From Brachyspira pilosicoli (GTDB taxonomy: Bacteria > Spirochaetota > Brachyspiria > Brachyspirales > Brachyspiraceae), in the NCBI RefSeq assembly GCF_008016535.1, contig NZ_SAXY01000064.1, positions 1 through 64,000 of the forward strand: DNA of 64,000 bases. The letters run 5' to 3'. Below the pieces are notes generated by a model, which saw nothing but the letters and a program-made list of their open reading frames with translations, was not told the origin of the DNA and did no database searches. The position numbers and the translations under genes are program-made. Below are positions 25,923-34,993 of the stretch, piece by piece. Positions within the stretch are counted from its first letter, which is position 1. Every line of letters starts with the position of its first letter.

Positions 25923-27767
25923 TTACTTCTTTGTAAGAGTTAATATTAAAACCTGAACAACAGACATATCAATTTCAGGAACTCTCAAAGCCTGAGCTAT
26001 ATTATACGGCTTATATTGTTTAAGTTTGTTAATAGCATCAATCTTCACACTTTTTAAAGTGGAATAATCAAAATCTTCAGGTATACGCATTTTTTCATAT
26101 TTTTCTATATCTCTTATTTCGTTTAAATACCTCGCAATATACCCTTCGTATTTTATAACAATCTCGGCATTCTCCAAAACATTTTTATTATAATCACCGT
26201 CTATTAAATGCTTAATCATATCAATACAGCATTCTGGGCGTTTAATTATAGAAGATAAACTCATAGTGCGGTACTCTTTAGCCTCTTTTATAAATCCCAA
26301 TTCTTCGGTTTCTTTTTGTGTGAGTGTGCGTTTATTTAAGTATTCCACAAGTATCTGAGTTTTTTGTTTTTTATCTCTTACTTTTTCAAGTCTCTCTTTA
26401 CTCGCAAGCCCTATATTATAAGAAAGCTCAGTTAGCCTTTCATCTGCATTATCCTGCCTTAAAAGCATTCTATGTTCCGCTTGAGAAGTAAACATTCTAT
26501 GAGGCTCTTTAGTTCCTTTTGTAGTTAAATCATCAATTAAAACTCCAATATATCCATCACTTCTTTTAAGTATAAATGGTTCTTCTTTTTTTATTTTAAG
26601 GGAAGCATTTATTCCAGCCATAATGCCCTGACAGGCTGCCTCTTCATATCCGCTTGTGCCGTTAATTTGCCCTGCCAAAAATAATCCTTCTATTTTTTTA
26701 GTCTCCAAAGTAGGCTTTAATTCTATAGGGTTCACATAATCATATTCTACTGCATAAGCTGGTTTTAATATTTTTACTTCTTCTAAGCCTTTTAATGACC
26801 TTATCATTTTTATCTGAACATCTTCAGGTAAACTTGAAGAAAATCCATTTATATAAACTTCATTTGTTCTGTAGCTTTCTCTCTCTAAATGAAGCTGATG
26901 ACGAGGTTTATCAGCAAACCTTACAACTTTATCTTCTATGCTTGGGCAGTATCTTGGTCCTATTCCTGTTATCACTCCGCTGTACATCGGAGATAAATGA
27001 ATATTGTCTTGAATTATTTTATGTATGTTTTCATCTGTGTAAGTGATATAGCAAGGCTCTTGAACTATATCAATTTTGTCGTCCAAAAAAGAAAACGGAG
27101 TTATTTCATCATCGCCTTTTTGCATTTCTAATATATCAAAGTTAATAGAATAATAATCCACTCTAGCAGGTGTTCCTGTTTTTAGTCTTCCTACTTCAAG
27201 CCCTAAGTTTCTTAAATTATCAGAAAGCCCTATTGCTGGAAGCTCGCCAATTCTTCCTGCCTGTTTTTGATACTTGCCAATATGAATAAGCCCATTTAAA
27301 AATGTACCTGTTGTAAGTATCACCGCATTACATTCATATTCTCTGCCTCTTTCTGTTTTTAGTCCTTTAACTACATTATTTTCTACTACTATTTCTGTAA
27401 CTATATCCTGATGAAGTGTGAGATTATTCTCGGCGTATAATGTTTTAGTAGCTTCTTCTTTGTATACATATTTATCTGCCTGTGCACGCGGAGCCCATAC
27501 AGCTTTACCTTTGCTTCTGTTAAGCATTCTAAACTGCATCATAGTTTTATCTATTAATATGCCCATCTCACCGCCGAGTGCATCAATCTCTTTAACAATA
27601 GCACCCTTAGCAACTCCTCCTATAGAAGGGTTACAAGACATTTGCCCTATGGTATCCAAATTAATAGATATAATTAAAGTTTTCATTCCAAGTCTTGCAG
27701 AAGAAAGTGCCGCCTCTATGCCAGCATGCCCAGCACCAACTACTATAACATCATATTTATTATTCAT
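25923..27767 (-). CDS. mnmG: tRNA uridine-5-carboxymethylaminomethyl synthesis enzyme MnmG
   Basis: 614 residues, full length. FAD protein that with MnmE modifies U34 of several tRNAs. FAD motif [19 protein letters not shown] at about 9-27, [43 protein letters not shown], and the C-terminal helical domain with [29 protein letters not shown]. All family blocks present. mnmE is not adjacent. A 449-bp repeat-bearing intergenic region lies upstream. Confidence 0.97.
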   Translation of the reverse strand: MNNKYDVIVVGAGHAGIEAALSSARLGMKTLIISINLDTIGQMSCNPSIGGVAKGAIVKEIDALGGEMGILIDKTMMQFRMLNRSKGKAVWAPRAQADKYVYKEEATKTLYAENNLTLHQDIVTEIVVENNVVKGLKTERGREYECNAVILTTGTFLNGLIHIGKYQKQAGRIGELPAIGLSDNLRNLGLEVGRLKTGTPARVDYYSINFDILEMQKGDDEITPFSFLDDKIDIVQEPCYITYTDENIHKIIQDNIHLSPMYSGVITGIGPRYCPSIEDKVVRFADKPRHQLHLERESYRTNEVYINGFSSSLPEDVQIKMIRSLKGLEEVKILKPAYAVEYDYVNPIELKPTLETKKIEGLFLAGQINGTSGYEEAACQGIMAGINASLKIKKEEPFILKRSDGYIGVLIDDLTTKGTKEPHRMFTSQAEHRMLLRQDNADERLTELSYNIGLASKERLEKVRDKKQKTQILVEYLNKRTLTQKETEELGFIKEAKEYRTMSLSSIIKRPECCIDMIKHLIDGDYNKNVLENAEIVIKYEGYIARYLNEIRDIEKYEKMRIPEDFDYSTLKSVKIDAINKLKQYKPYNIAQALRVPEIDMSVVQVLILTLTKK

Positions 27768-28216
27768 AATTAAGAGTTCTCTCTATCTTTTATTAATTAA
27801 TAAGAATGATATATTAAAATATAAATATTGTCTATATAGTTTATCATATATCCAAACAGCTATATTTAGAAGTTTTTTTATTCAACTTTTTCCCGCAGCA
27901 AAAAGTTGCAAAAAGTACAAATATTTAGGAATATATATTAAATATAAATTTTAGCTTAAAAATGCAGTTGTTTTTTTTATTTAATGTCTACTTACCGCAC
28001 GGAGAATTAAGCTAAAAAGGTAGAGTTATTTCTAATTCAAATTTTGTTATATCATAAATTATGTTAACCGTGCGTTGAAGAAATTTTTAATCTAATCAAT
28101 ACTTGGGCGGGCGTTAACAATTCTAATTAAATTAATAAAGAAATTAAAAATACAAATTTATAAATAGATTAATAAAGAATAAAGGGCGGGGTATGTAAAT
28201 AAATTTAAAAAAATTA
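27768..28216. other. repeat-bearing intergenic region upstream of mnmG
   Basis: This 449-base gap has no credible gene. It contains copy 1 of the intergenic hairpin element (27871-27968), then patches of unusually GC-rich sequence in AT-rich surroundings: CGCACGG near 27997 and its inverse CCGTGCG near 28067, and GGGCGGG twice (about 28105 and 28188). These look like dispersed repeat remnants. Confidence 0.6.
27871..27968. repeat. dispersed intergenic hairpin element, copy 1
   Basis: CAACTTTTT (27883-27891) and AAAAAGTTG (27900-27908) form a perfect 9-bp stem around CCCGCAGC, followed by CAAAAAGTACAA. A second conserved block, TTTTAGCTTAAAAATGCAGT, ends the unit near 27968. The same two blocks in the same order occur at 59622-59733 (copy 2, loop CCCGTAGC). 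The hairpin has no coding role that I can see. Confidence 0.8.
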
Positions 28217-28609
28217 TCATTCGTTTTTGCTTATAGCATATATATTAAAATATCTCGCTACAAAATTGTCTATAGTATTATCACTATTCAAACTAAACCT
28301 AATGTTAAAACCAATAAAATATTTGTTATTAATTAAAACTTTTCTCTCTCTTTTATAATCATCATTAGAAATATAATCATAAACAACCATATCAACTTCT
28401 ATATGAATATCAGATAAAATATAACCCTCTTCAAATATCTCAGTAGTAACAACTTCAAAATTATTATTATTATAGCTATATTCACTAACACAAGAAGAAG
28501 GATATATTTTCAAAATACTATTATCCAAATAATTTTCAACTTCCTCTTTTATTTTTTTCTCTAAGTTTTTATCGCTGTAAATCTTTTCTCTAATATAATA
28601 TTTATCCAT
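28217..28609 (-). CDS. hypothetical protein
   Basis: 130 residues, no signal peptide or TM helix. Lysine/glutamate-rich start (KEEVENYLDNSILKIYPSS) then mostly beta-type sequence (NFEVVTTEIFEEGYILSDIHIEVDMVVYDYI). I do not recognise a family. Upstream on the opposite strand a TPR gene starts 90 bp away, so the two are divergent. Supported by codon use and frame length only. Confidence 0.6.
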   Translation of the reverse strand: MDKYYIREKIYSDKNLEKKIKEEVENYLDNSILKIYPSSCVSEYSYNNNNFEVVTTEIFEEGYILSDIHIEVDMVVYDYISNDDYKRERKVLINNKYFIGFNIRFSLNSDNTIDNFVARYFNIYAISKNE

Positions 28610-28698
28610 TTTTATTATTGCTCATAATATATTTACTTCAAACATTATATACTATATAATACGAAAATCAAAAAAACTATAAGGTAAGAATAACCTTT

Positions 28699-29376
28699 AT
28701 GAATGAAAGCTTAGAAACTAAAATTAATAACACAATAGAACAATATAAAACTATTTGCAAATTAGAACCTAATAACCATAAAGTGAGAGTAGACTTTGCA
28801 ATATTCTACACACAATTGCAAAAATATAATGAAGCTATAGAAGTATTAAAAACAGCTCTTAATATAAATAATAAAGATTATACAATTTGGCGTTTGATTG
28901 GCATATCATACACAAAAATAGAAAATTTTAAAGAAGCAATTATTTACTTAACAAAAGCATATGAATTAGAAAATAATGATTATATAAGCCTAAATTATCT
29001 TGGACACTGTTATATAGAATTAAAAATGTTTAATGAAGCTATAGAGGTGTTAAACAAATCTTTTATGATAGCTCCAAGAGAATATATTAATTGGCGTTAT
29101 TTAGGAATTGCTTTATTTAATACAAATAGAATTGATGAAGCAATAGATTCTTTTAATAGAGCATTAGAGCTTAATAAATATGATGAAGATAGTTTGTATT
29201 ATCTTGGGTTATGCTATAAAGAAATAAAAGATGATAATAAGTCCATAGAAATATTTGAGAAATGCTTAGAGTATGGTGATAACAATAAAAAAATATATGC
29301 TCTTTTATATGAGTTATATAAAAAAACAGGTAATGAAAAATCAAAAAATATGCTTGAGAAAATAAATAAACTTTAA
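28699..29376 (+). CDS. tetratricopeptide repeat protein
   Basis: 225 residues made almost entirely of about six TPR units of 34 residues (VDFAIFYTQLQKYNEAIEVLKTALNINN, LGHCYIELKMFNEAIEVLNKSF, YLGLCYKEIKDDNKSIEIFEKCLE). No signal peptide, so probably a cytoplasmic adaptor; partners unknown. Its end overlaps the end of the convergent YkvA-like gene by 4 bases. Confidence 0.85.
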   Translation: MNESLETKINNTIEQYKTICKLEPNNHKVRVDFAIFYTQLQKYNEAIEVLKTALNINNKDYTIWRLIGISYTKIENFKEAIIYLTKAYELENNDYISLNYLGHCYIELKMFNEAIEVLNKSFMIAPREYINWRYLGIALFNTNRIDEAIDSFNRALELNKYDEDSLYYLGLCYKEIKDDNKSIEIFEKCLEYGDNNKKIYALLYELYKKTGNEKSKNMLEKINKL

Positions 29377-29717
29377 GGCACTTGCTTGGGATTAATCATC
29401 AAATGCCCAAATAACCCAATCATAAATATTATTCCAATGATTATAACAATATACTTTATTATTCTAATAACTCTTCTAATTCTAGGATTAAAATAAAAAA
29501 CTCCATTTTGAATACCATATAGTATAGTTACTGCTAATAAAAAACCCTCATCTAATCTGCCAGATAAAGGAAGTATATCAGAGACTATATCTAATGGAGA
29601 TGTACAATAAAATACACTAGCAACAAAAGGTATCCAAGATATAATATGATGATATTTTTCAAATATACTATCTTTTGATTTTACAGCTTCCTCATCTTTA
29701 TTAAACCAATTTAACAT
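29373..29717 (-). CDS. YkvA-family (DUF1232) small membrane protein
   Basis: 114 residues. The DUF1232 signature is visible as FYCTSPLDIVSDILPLSGRLDEGFLLAV (residues about 37-64), followed by two hydrophobic segments (the last IIKYIVIIIGIIFMIGLFGHL). The function of the family is not established. Single gene, convergent with the TPR gene. Confidence 0.8.
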   Translation of the reverse strand: MLNWFNKDEEAVKSKDSIFEKYHHIISWIPFVASVFYCTSPLDIVSDILPLSGRLDEGFLLAVTILYGIQNGVFYFNPRIRRVIRIIKYIVIIIGIIFMIGLFGHLMINPKQVP

Positions 29718-29790
29718 ATTACCCCTATAACGTACATGAAAATATTATTTCATATAGTCTAACACAATAATAAAAAATTTAAAACAAAAA

Positions 29791-29827
29791 AATGATAGTT
29801 AATAATAATAATATATTAACTATCATT
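29791..29827 (-). terminator. terminator of the DUF438/hemerythrin-type gene
   Basis: A perfect 14-bp stem (AATGATAGTTAATA with TATTAACTATCATT) followed on the minus strand by TTTTTGTTTTAAATTTTTT, 27 bases after the stop codon of the upstream gene. Confidence 0.88.
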
Positions 29828-29854
29828 ATACTATAAATGTTAAACTATGACAAT

Positions 29855-30694
29855 TTATTTAATATAGTTTTCTTTTATATTTTTTAGTTCTTCCTCAGAA
29901 AGTACAGATACAGCAAGCGGAATTAATATATTTTCTTCTTTAAAAATCATATCGTTTATATTGTTGCACAGTTTATACATCTCAGTGAAAAAACTATTAT
30001 CATCAAGATTATTGTTTTTTATATAATCCATATACTCTGTAATATCTTTATCTACTTTAGACATCACCTTTGAAGGCTCATCATTATTATGTTTCTTTAA
30101 TGCTGTAAAAATTAAAGATTCCTTTTTTGTATAATGAGTTTTTACTTTTCTATAAAGTTTTTCAAAAATATTTCTGTCTTTATTTTCTAATATATTTCTT
30201 AATAATTTCTTTATCTCTCTGTTTGTATTTTTGAAATATATCATATCATCTTCACTGTTCTCTATAGCATCTTTTAAAATTAAACTTCTATTATAAAAAT
30301 ATTCTTTAGCCTCATCAATATCCATTCCTTCTTTTATAAGTTCATGCATAGCATTATGTACTTCTACAGCGGATACTTTATTTAATTTTGTATCAAACTC
30401 TTTTTTTATACTTTCTATATTTTCATTATTATGAAGCCTCACTATTAAGTCTTTTAAAATACTGTTTCTATTAGCAATATCAAAACCATTTTCTCTAAAT
30501 TTTTCTATTAGCTTGTCTTCACTTACTTTTTTAATCTCTAATGCCTTTTTAATGCTTATTTTCCTAGCAATAGTGTTAAACATAATAGGATTTTTTATAG
30601 CCTCAAAACCTAAATCATATAATATATCTTTTATTTCGCTATGATTTTTGCATATATTATATACGCTTTCATTTATATTTATAAATTTGTTCAT
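29855..30694 (-). CDS. DUF1858-DUF438-hemerythrin-like protein
   Basis: 279 residues in three parts. A DUF1858-like helical start (VYNICKNHSEIKDILYDLGFEAIKNPIMFNTIARKISI, about 10-48); a DUF438 region (LKDLIVRLHNNENIESIKKEFDTKLNKVSAVEVHNAMHELIKEGMDIDEAKEYF, about 83-135); and a C-terminal HHE four-helix region (KTHYTKKESLIFTALKKHN ... KEENILIPLAVSVLSEEEL). Such proteins resemble RIC/ScdA di-iron proteins linked to NO and oxidative damage. Iron ligands are partly visible (H and E in HYTKKE and KEENI). It has its own promoter with a strong palindrome over the -10 box, so it is probably stress-regulated. Confidence 0.78.
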   Translation of the reverse strand: MNKFININESVYNICKNHSEIKDILYDLGFEAIKNPIMFNTIARKISIKKALEIKKVSEDKLIEKFRENGFDIANRNSILKDLIVRLHNNENIESIKKEFDTKLNKVSAVEVHNAMHELIKEGMDIDEAKEYFYNRSLILKDAIENSEDDMIYFKNTNREIKKLLRNILENKDRNIFEKLYRKVKTHYTKKESLIFTALKKHNNDEPSKVMSKVDKDITEYMDYIKNNNLDDNSFFTEMYKLCNNINDMIFKEENILIPLAVSVLSEEELKNIKENYIK

Positions 30695-30714
30695 AATAAA
30701 GACTCCTGTTATAA

Positions 30715-30753
30715 AATGTTAGACTATTCTAACATTAGAAATACAAAAGTCAA
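30715..30753 (-). promoter_or_regulatory. promoter with perfect palindromic operator over the -10 box
   Basis: On the minus strand TTGACT (30753-30748), 16-base spacer, TAGAAT (30731-30726) form a promoter for the DUF438/hemerythrin-type gene. The plus-strand sequence AATGTTAGA (30715-30723), CTAT, TCTAACATT (30728-30736) is a perfect 9-4-9 palindrome that contains the -10 box, so a bound dimer would block transcription. The regulator is unknown; the sequence differs from the Rrf2-hcp operator at 22618. Confidence 0.72.
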
Positions 30754-30775
30754 TAACTAACAATAAAAAAAATTA

Positions 30776-31297
30776 TTATATTTTTTTGTAGGAAATAATA
30801 AAATCAATATCCTCTTTGCTTAAATACTTTTTAGGCACTATTATAGCAGACATATCATCAGTATATATAAAAATACATAATTTACTCTGCTCTATTTTTT
30901 TTATATCAGATTTATGAAAATTTTTTATTCCTTTAGTTTCATTAAAAACAATCTTTTCACCATAAACAGTTAAAATTTTCTCTCCAAAAATATCATCAAG
31001 CTTTCCTGTTTTTATATAAGACAACACTTTTTTTACAATATTTTTTTGAACTCTTTTTTTATAACTAATTATCTGTAAAATAGATACTAGTGTTATTAAT
31101 AAAGCAACTATCAAAAGCATAAATAAACTACTTTTAAAATATACAAACATTCCTATTAGAACTGCTATATATAATAATATAATAATAACGATATTTTTTT
31201 TTAATGAACTTTGAAGCTCTGGATTAGTTTTCAAATAATGAAGCTGAAAATCAATAAAATCATTATGCTCTATAGTATATTTATATTCTCTTTTCAT
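30776..31297 (-). CDS. YcxB-like two-helix membrane protein
   Basis: 173 residues: a short cytoplasmic start (IEHNDFIDFQLHYLKTNP), two TM helices (about 28-75: NIVIIILLYIAVLIGMFVYF, SLFMLLIVALLITLVSILQII), then a soluble beta-rich tail (GEKILTVYGEKIVFNETKGIKNFHKSDIKKIEQ...IIVPKKYLS). This layout and the tail match the YcxB-like family of unknown role. Same strand as, and 39 bp downstream of, the rubrerythrin-VIT1 gene. Confidence 0.75.
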   Translation of the reverse strand: MKREYKYTIEHNDFIDFQLHYLKTNPELQSSLKKNIVIIILLYIAVLIGMFVYFKSSLFMLLIVALLITLVSILQIISYKKRVQKNIVKKVLSYIKTGKLDDIFGEKILTVYGEKIVFNETKGIKNFHKSDIKKIEQSKLCIFIYTDDMSAIIVPKKYLSKEDIDFIISYKKI

Positions 31298-31336
31298 TTA
31301 GAAATAATTCCTTTTCAATACAAATTTAAATATTAA

Positions 31337-32209
31337 TTAAATATCAATACCCAAAAATTGTTTTACAAGCATTCCAACAAAGAAACTTATAGCAGCAACT
31401 GTTAAGCTAACCCCCGCCATCTCAAAAAATCTCTCTCTAAAAGAAATACTCTTAGCCACAGCAATATAAAAAGTAAAACAAAATATTATAGTTATAACAA
31501 TTATGAGCATAGCAATAAGAGCATAAATTGAAACACTAAAAACTAAATAAGGCATTATTAAAAGACTAACAGTAATTAAATACATTATTCCAGTATAAGC
31601 ACAAGACTTAAAAGCATTTTTACTTCCATCAGCCTTAGCAGATAAATATTCAGAAGAAGCCATAGAAAGCGTAGCAGATATTCCTGTAATTATTCCAGAT
31701 AAAGCAACAAGTCTATTATCCTGCAAAGCAAAAGTAAGCCCCGCCAAAGTTCCGCTAATTTCAACTAAAGCATCGCTTAATCCCAAAACCATAGACCCAA
31801 CATATTTAAGCCTATCCTCATCTAAAATAGATATTAGTTTATTCTCATGTTCATACTCTTCAAAAGCAATAGTTTTAGCATCAGGCACTTCATCAGCTAT
31901 TTTAGAATATATATATTCAGCACTCTTTTCACCAGATTCCATTATCTTAATAACAAATGTATATCCAAATATAAAACTTAAAATAAAAAACTTAAAAACC
32001 TTAAACTTTTGAGGTCTTAATTTTTTATTAGTATATTTTTCTAATATTTTAGCATGAGTAAATTCTTCTCCCCCAATGTTAATAAGTATTTGTTTATCAT
32101 CTTCTTTTTTTACAAATTTAGCAAGGTTTAAATATATTGCATGTTCTGTAATCTCATTTTGCTGCAATTCCAATAAAAACTTAATTGTTTCTTTTGATAT
32201 TGGCTTCAT
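31337..32209 (-). CDS. rubrerythrin-VIT1 fusion, Fe/Mn transporter (MbfA-like)
   Basis: 290 residues. The N-terminal ferritin-like domain (about 1-130) has helix motifs LLELQQNEITEHAIYLNLAKF, IGGEEFTHAKILEKYTNKKLRP and AKTIAFEEYEHENKLISIL that carry the iron-binding Glu/His. The C-terminal VIT1/CCC1 domain (about 135-290) shows GSMVLGLSDALVEISGTLAGLTFAL, SMASSEYLSAKADGSK and further TM helices. Such fusions (MbfA in Agrobacterium and Bradyrhizobium) export iron, with peroxide sensing by the di-iron site. Here it is probably a cytoplasmic-membrane iron or manganese exporter. Confidence 0.88.
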   Translation of the reverse strand: MKPISKETIKFLLELQQNEITEHAIYLNLAKFVKKEDDKQILINIGGEEFTHAKILEKYTNKKLRPQKFKVFKFFILSFIFGYTFVIKIMESGEKSAEYIYSKIADEVPDAKTIAFEEYEHENKLISILDEDRLKYVGSMVLGLSDALVEISGTLAGLTFALQDNRLVALSGIITGISATLSMASSEYLSAKADGSKNAFKSCAYTGIMYLITVSLLIMPYLVFSVSIYALIAMLIIVITIIFCFTFYIAVAKSISFRERFFEMAGVSLTVAAISFFVGMLVKQFLGIDI

Positions 32210-32380
32210 AACATCAATCCTAAATATTAATTAGTTAAATATTACAATGAAAACTAATTAATTGCAAAAATTAATATTATTTTATGTAAAATTTAATTAT
32301 TGATATTATATTGAATATTGATATTATATTTAATACTGATATATTATTATATAATATTTTTAATGAAGGAATATAGAAAA

Positions 32381-33535
32381 ATGGATAATAAAAAACTAAA
32401 TGATATGATTATAAATATGAGAAGAGAATTACATAAAATACCAGAAGTTGGTACAGATTTGCCGCAAACAAAAAAATATGTACTTGATAAATTAAAATCA
32501 TTGGGGCTTGAGGTAAAAGAATGCTCTTTAGATTCTGGAATGGTATGTGATATAGGAAATGTTAGTAGCGGCAATATAGCTGCTATTAGGGCAGATATGG
32601 ACGCTTTACCTATAGTTGAAGAAACGGGGGTTGAATATGCTTCAAATAATGGTAATATGCATGCTTGCGGACATGATGCTCATACTGCTTGTTTATTAGG
32701 CACTGCTTATTATTTATCAGAGAATAAAGATAGATTAAAAAATGGTGCTGTAAGATTAGTTTTTCAAGCTGCTGAAGAGATAGCAAAAGGTGCTAAAAAT
32801 ATATTAAAAGATGGTTTATTAGACGGTGTTAGTGCTATAGTTGGTACTCATATTGGTACTATAGCTACAGATGTGCCTAGCGGAGAGTTTGTCCTTCAAG
32901 GAGGACCATTAATGGCATCTAATGATAAATTTGTTATTAAAGTTATAGGAAAAGGTTCTCATGGTGCTTATCCTCATTCTGGAGTAGACCCTGTATTAAC
33001 TGCTAGTCAAATAATACAAGGCATATATAATATAAAAAGCAGAGAAATAATAGCCACTGACCCTACAGTAATATCTATATGTATTGTAAACGGCGGAAGT
33101 CAATATAATATAATACCTTCAGAAGTAAACATAGAAGGTACTTTCAGAACATTTAGTGAAGAGAATAGAAAATTTATAGGAAACAGAATAAAAGAAATAT
33201 CACAGTCTATTGCTATAGCTAACAGAGCAAAAGCAGAAGTAAATATGGAATGGGGCTGCCCTCCTGTTATTAATAATGACCAAATAGCTAATGAATTATC
33301 AGAAGTATGTAAAGAATTAGGATTCAAAAAGTCAGCACCTTTTACTCCTTCTATGGGCGGAGAAGATTTTGCTGAATATCAACATAAAATGCCTGGCGTA
33401 TTTATTTTCTTCTCTACTATGACAGAAAAAAATATTCCTCATCATAATAGTAAATTCGAGATAGATGAATCAAAATTATATCAGCCTAGTATATTAATGA
33501 GCGAATGGGCAATTAAGCATTTAGGAGGTAAATAA
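32381..33535 (+). CDS. M20-family amidohydrolase (N-acyl amino acid type)
   Basis: Start at ATG 32381, preceded by AAGGA; an earlier in-frame ATG at 32318 has no ribosome site. 384 residues. Metal ligands: ADMDALPI (Asp), MHACGHDAHTACLLG (the M20D CGHDAHT motif), AAEEIAKGA (Glu pair), ...GTHIG and, at the end, SMGGEDFAEYQ...HHNSKFEID. A dimerisation insert lies between. The subfamily hydrolyses N-acyl or amide bonds (aminoacylase, hippurate hydrolase, IAA-amino acid hydrolase). The stop overlaps the start of the next gene by one base, so it forms one unit with the two membrane proteins. Confidence 0.92.
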   Translation: MDNKKLNDMIINMRRELHKIPEVGTDLPQTKKYVLDKLKSLGLEVKECSLDSGMVCDIGNVSSGNIAAIRADMDALPIVEETGVEYASNNGNMHACGHDAHTACLLGTAYYLSENKDRLKNGAVRLVFQAAEEIAKGAKNILKDGLLDGVSAIVGTHIGTIATDVPSGEFVLQGGPLMASNDKFVIKVIGKGSHGAYPHSGVDPVLTASQIIQGIYNIKSREIIATDPTVISICIVNGGSQYNIIPSEVNIEGTFRTFSEENRKFIGNRIKEISQSIAIANRAKAEVNMEWGCPPVINNDQIANELSEVCKELGFKKSAPFTPSMGGEDFAEYQHKMPGVFIFFSTMTEKNIPHHNSKFEIDESKLYQPSILMSEWAIKHLGGK

Positions 33536-34254
33536 TGAATGAAGAGATTTTGAAATTAGCCAATCAATTAATACTATGGCCATTATGTGCTGTTGTTGTT
33601 CTTATAAGTTTGATACAAGCTATATTATATACAAGACTTGCTAATAAAACTGCAAAAACTTTAGGCATTACAAGTGAGACTTGCCAAAAAGCTTTTAAAG
33701 CTGGTTTAATAACTGCAATAGGACCTGCTATATCTGGTTTTATAGTAATGGTAGGAATGATTTCTGTAATAGGAGCACCTATGAGCTGGATGAGACTTTC
33801 TATTATTGGTGCTGCTACAACAGAGATGGCTGGAGCACAATTTGGTGCTGAGGCTATGGGAGTAAAGTTTGGAGGACCTGATTATAATGAAGTTGCTTTA
33901 GTTGTATCTTGGATTACTATGGCTGCTAATGGATGCGGTTGGTTGATATCTGCATCAATTATGGGAAGTAAATTAGAGAAATTAAGAACAAAAATTTCCG
34001 GAGGTAATCAGGCTGGTTTAGCTTTGCTTTCTGCTGCTTCTATGGTTGCGGTATTTGGTAATTTGGCTTCTGGTTATTTACCTAAAATAGACACTGCTGC
34101 TTCTGTTTTGGCTGCTGCTTTAACTATGTTTATATTAGTAAAATTTGTATCAAAAACTAAGATTGGACTTAAAATTCGTGAATACAATTTGGGTATTGCA
34201 ATGCTGGTCGGTATGGCTGTGGCTTTAATTGTAAAAATATCTATTGGAGGTTAA
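33535..34254 (+). CDS. DUF5058-type membrane protein, putative transporter subunit
   Basis: 239 residues, about six TM helices, rich in Gly and Ala (AFKAGLITAIGPAISGFIVMVGMISVIGAPMSWMRL, TEMAGAQFGAEAMGVKF). Recognised as a DUF5058-like protein; no experimental function known to me. Start overlaps the amidohydrolase stop and follows AGGAGG. The next gene starts 3 bp after its stop. The tight pairing with a peptidase-like amidohydrolase suggests transport of the amide substrate or its products. Confidence 0.75.
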   Translation: MNEEILKLANQLILWPLCAVVVLISLIQAILYTRLANKTAKTLGITSETCQKAFKAGLITAIGPAISGFIVMVGMISVIGAPMSWMRLSIIGAATTEMAGAQFGAEAMGVKFGGPDYNEVALVVSWITMAANGCGWLISASIMGSKLEKLRTKISGGNQAGLALLSAASMVAVFGNLASGYLPKIDTAASVLAAALTMFILVKFVSKTKIGLKIREYNLGIAMLVGMAVALIVKISIGG

Positions 34255-34257
34255 TGT

Positions 34258-34920
34258 ATGACTGATAAAGAATTTCAAAAATTATGGAATGACCCTGTTA
34301 ATTTAATTGGAAGAGTTACATTATTATCTGCTGTTGTTGCTTCATTTTTCCCTGTTGTATATTTGATGATTAGTCATAAAATATTTCCGCCTATAGATGT
34401 TGTGATAAAAGCTTGGGTATTGGTTGCTTCTTCTTATGGCGTTATGTATGTATTAGAGCCTTTGAGCTATTATCCTGTTTTAGGTTTGGCTGGTTCTTAC
34501 ATGAACTTTCTTTCTGGAAATGGAGGTAATATGAGAGTGCCTGCTGCTGCTTGTGCATTAGATGTTACAGATACTCCAGAAGGAACTCGTAATGTAGAAA
34601 TTATTTCTTCTTTGGGAATAGCTGGTTCTATTATAACTAACCTATTCTTTGTTACATTGGCTGCTGTATTAGGAGCTACTATTCTTAATGTTGTGCCTCC
34701 TATAATCGCTGAAGCTTTTAAATCTTATGCTGTGCCTGCTATATTTGGTGCGGTATTGATGCAGTTTAGCATGAAATATCCTAAGTTATTAGTATTTGGT
34801 TTAGGAATACCTCTAGCTTGTAAATTATTAATACCTGCTATGCCTGCTTTTCTTATCACATTATCAGGTTTAGTAATTACAATTATTGCTTCAAAAATAT
34901 TATACAAAGTAAAAGCTTAA
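34258..34920 (+). CDS. membrane protein, probable partner of the DUF5058 protein
   Basis: 220 residues with about six TM segments (VTLLSAVVASFFPVVYLMI, VVIKAWVLVASSYGVMYVLEPLSYYPVLGLAG, IISSLGIAGSIITNLFFVTLAAVLGATIL, LLVFGLGIPLACKLLIPAMPAFLITLSG). The SYMNFLSGNGGNMRVPAAACAL loop may be functional. I recognise no named family. Its position directly after the DUF5058 gene indicates a two-component transporter. Terminator follows at 34938. Confidence 0.7.
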   Translation: MTDKEFQKLWNDPVNLIGRVTLLSAVVASFFPVVYLMISHKIFPPIDVVIKAWVLVASSYGVMYVLEPLSYYPVLGLAGSYMNFLSGNGGNMRVPAAACALDVTDTPEGTRNVEIISSLGIAGSIITNLFFVTLAAVLGATILNVVPPIIAEAFKSYAVPAIFGAVLMQFSMKYPKLLVFGLGIPLACKLLIPAMPAFLITLSGLVITIIASKILYKVKA

Positions 34921-34937
34921 TTATAGTTTAAAATAAA

Positions 34938-34969
34938 AAAGATGTTGGAATAAAAAATCCAGCATCTTT
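34938..34969. terminator. terminator between the DUF5058 unit and flbB
   Basis: AAAGATGTTGGA (34938-34949) pairs with TCCAGCATCTTT (34958-34969) with one G-T pair; TTTTTTATATA follows on the plus strand and AAAAAA precedes it, so it can stop transcripts from both sides. Confidence 0.85.
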
Positions 34970-34993
34970 TTTTATATATATTAATTTCTAGTT

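Noticed and set aside
28000-28200. possible CRISPR-like or tandem repeat structure with GGGCGGG motifs
   Set aside because: Only two short motif copies at irregular distance, no spacer-repeat periodicity and no cas genes in the window.
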